NCBI GenBank assembly: GCA_015486015.1 | Contig: WFSL01000009.1 | Location: 1 to 44,437, forward strand | Origin: Aquificota bacterium | Lineage (GTDB): Bacteria > Thermosulfidibacterota > Thermosulfidibacteria > Thermosulfidibacterales > B14-G1 | Length of the DNA: 44,437 bases | Direction: 5' to 3' | Shown: in pieces, positions 43,188 to 44,437 of the stretch | Layout of the letters: the number at the start of each line of letters is the position of its first letter | Position numbering within the stretch: the first letter of the stretch is position 1 | The notes under the pieces: generated by a model | The model's input: only the letters and a program-made list of their open reading frames with translations | What the model was told of the DNA's origin: nothing | Database searches by the model: none | Program-made: the position numbers and the translations under genes

Positions 43188-44177
43188 ATGAGGGTGGACT
43201 GTGAAAGGCGCATAGCCGTACTTAGGCAGGGGTTGCAGCAACTGTCTTCCGAGCTTTACGCCGAAGAGGTACTCTCTTTGGTGGCCGATTCTATCAAAAG
43301 GCTACTCAAGTGTATCTCCTGTGGGGTCCTCCTGGTGGGAGAGGAGGGGCTGAGGGTGAAGATATCGAGGGGCTTGAGCTACTCTTATATCAAGGAGCTG
43401 CACGCCTCCTCAGGGCACAAACTCGTCAGCCATATCCTCCAGCATCCCCAGAAGCTACTTATAAGGGCTGGAGATCCCCTTTATGGCGCAGGTTTTGAGC
43501 ATGCCTATAAATCGCTTGCAGTAATGCCTTTAAAGAAAGGGGAAGAGGTGATAGGTGTCCTCTTTGCGGATAGCGATGCAGATGGGGTCTTTCAAAGGGA
43601 ATCTATGGAGTTTCTTGATGACATGGCGCTACTCACAGTAGTAGCCTTAGAGTACTACGAAACTAAAGATAGGCTCATATCCTATGTAAACGTGGATCCC
43701 CTCATGGGAATTTACAACTTTAAGCATTTCCATGAACTCCTATTCCGCGAGGTCCTTAGGGCTGACGAGGTCCAGCACCCGTTTTCATTGCTTTTATTTT
43801 CTATTTCTGGCATGGCAGATTACAATTCTGCTATGGGTCACGTGAGGGGAGATCAGTTGTTGAGAGATGTGGCTAACCTGATCAGCTCACAGGTCCGCCG
43901 TTTTGACATCGTGGCCCGGTACAGCGGGGCCAAAATGGTAGTCATTATGCCTGAGACCTCTAAGGAAGAGGCATCCAAAAAGGCCTTTGAGGTGATGGAG
44001 ATCTTTGAAAAGGGCGATTGGGCCGCTGCTTCTCCTCGGCTGGTCTATCTCAAGGGGGCTGTGGTCACATATCCTCAGGATGCCAAGGACGAAAAGGAGC
44101 TGTTGCATCATTTGGAGGAGGCACTTTACGAGGCCAAGAGGGTGAAGGGTTCCAAGATAGTGATATGGTCAGGTTGA
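43188..44177 (+). CDS. GAF domain protein with degenerate GGDEF domain
   Basis: A 329-residue protein. Residues about 15-155 form a GAF-like sensor (SLAVMPLKKGEEVIGVLFAD is its core). Residues about 165-327 form a GGDEF domain that begins DPLMGIYNFKHFHELL and has HVRGDQLLRDVANLI. The active loop that would read GGDEF is SGAKM (246-250), so diguanylate cyclase activity is not expected. The inhibitory c-di-GMP site RxxD is preserved as R237-RF-D240, five residues upstream as in PleD. It could be a c-di-GMP receptor or just a dimerisation module. No signal peptide is present, so it is cytoplasmic. ATG 43188 has GGAGGG upstream. Its stop is 60 bases before the rRNA promoter. Confidence 0.85.
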   Translation: MRVDCERRIAVLRQGLQQLSSELYAEEVLSLVADSIKRLLKCISCGVLLVGEEGLRVKISRGLSYSYIKELHASSGHKLVSHILQHPQKLLIRAGDPLYGAGFEHAYKSLAVMPLKKGEEVIGVLFADSDADGVFQRESMEFLDDMALLTVVALEYYETKDRLISYVNVDPLMGIYNFKHFHELLFREVLRADEVQHPFSLLLFSISGMADYNSAMGHVRGDQLLRDVANLISSQVRRFDIVARYSGAKMVVIMPETSKEEASKKAFEVMEIFEKGDWAAASPRLVYLKGAVVTYPQDAKDEKELLHHLEEALYEAKRVKGSKIVIWSG

Positions 44178-44237
44178 TGTCTATTTTATTTAATAGGTTT
44201 TCTGCTCTGCAAAACTTAAAAAGGCTACTTTAGGGGG

Positions 44238-44266
44238 TTGACGATAGGGAGGGTCACGCTTATACT
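44238..44266 (+). promoter_or_regulatory. Strong promoter of the 16S rRNA operon
   Basis: TTGACG (44238-44243), exactly 17 bases and TATACT (44261-44266) match the sigma70 consensus at ten of twelve positions. An A+T-rich stretch (44191-44222) just upstream may act as an UP element. A start near 44273 would leave about 60 bases before mature 16S. Confidence 0.75.
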
Positions 44267-44283
44267 TACCTTTTGCCTTGAGA

Positions 44284-44295
44284 TGTTCTTTGACA
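44284..44295 (+). promoter_or_regulatory. boxA-like antitermination site
   Basis: TGTTCTTTGACA matches the boxA consensus TGCTCTTTAACA at ten of twelve positions and lies between the rRNA promoter and the mature 16S start. It should recruit NusB/NusE and prevent early termination in the rRNA operon. Confidence 0.65.
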
Positions 44296-44333
44296 AAGGG
44301 ATATGGGGGTAGAGAGGGGCTGGGGTTAGATTT

Positions 44334-44437
<104 letters not shown>

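Overview
The window looks like a compact chromosome segment from a Gram-negative, probably thermophilic and anaerobic bacterium, most likely a deltaproteobacterium-like (Desulfobacterota) lineage. LpxA, lipoproteins with lipoboxes, SurA-like chaperones and ExbB/ExbD indicate an outer membrane. A TtuA-type tRNA thiolase, an archaeal/Thermotoga-type AhcY, and a long G+C-rich helix near the 5' end of the 16S rRNA suggest growth at high temperature. A branched-chain amino acid ABC transporter cluster followed by phenylacetate-CoA ligase, and a stand-alone SufCD pair, fit anaerobes of that group. The taxonomic placement is inference; the 16S fragment is too short to settle it by eye.

Layout. Positions 1-3300: a metal-handling neighbourhood with DUF5320 (cut by the window edge) and DUF134 on the minus strand, and divergently a CDF transporter fused to a NifX-like domain plus an MBL-fold protein; a convergent HNH endonuclease follows. 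Positions 3500-11700 (plus): a small repeat-containing lipoprotein, then cysM, mfd, three parvulin-type PPIases and a shortened iPGM-like metalloenzyme. Positions 11650-18730 (minus): exbB-exbD, and livK-livHMGF-paaK. Positions 18850-25840 (minus): sufC-sufD, then transketolase, CoA-disulfide-reductase-like flavoprotein, lpxA and a Gfo/Idh oxidoreductase. Positions 25910-29200 (minus): glnA, and an unrecognised membrane/coiled-coil protein coupled to an orphan OppD-type ATPase. Positions 29420-31290 (plus): Nudix hydrolase and purF. Positions 31300-40425 (minus): a ten-gene run ttuA-sagB-ahcY-gpsA-pgsA-metK-purE-sua5-aminotransferase-epimerase, in which ahcY/metK handle the S-adenosyl cycle and gpsA/pgsA make phosphatidylglycerol precursors. 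Positions 40566-44177 (plus): leuS and a GAF plus degenerate GGDEF protein, then a strong promoter, a boxA-like site and the start of a 16S rRNA gene.

Genes are tightly packed. There is no gene-free stretch above 300 bases; the largest gaps are about 200 bases (3303-3546, 17342-17534, 29201-29419). Many start codons are GTG or TTG behind strong GGGAGG/GGAGG sites, and 1-4 base or longer overlaps are the rule. Several transcription units have a recognisable sigma70-type promoter placed 15-45 bases before the start codon. No tRNA, insertion sequence, prophage or CRISPR array was seen. Most of the window is housekeeping; the most interesting points are the CDF-NifX/DUF134/DUF5320 module with a shared palindrome, the GGDEF protein that has lost its catalytic motif but kept its RxxD inhibitory site, the minimal SufCD system, the orphan OppD with its membrane partner, and the ahcY leader hairpin that covers the ribosome binding site.
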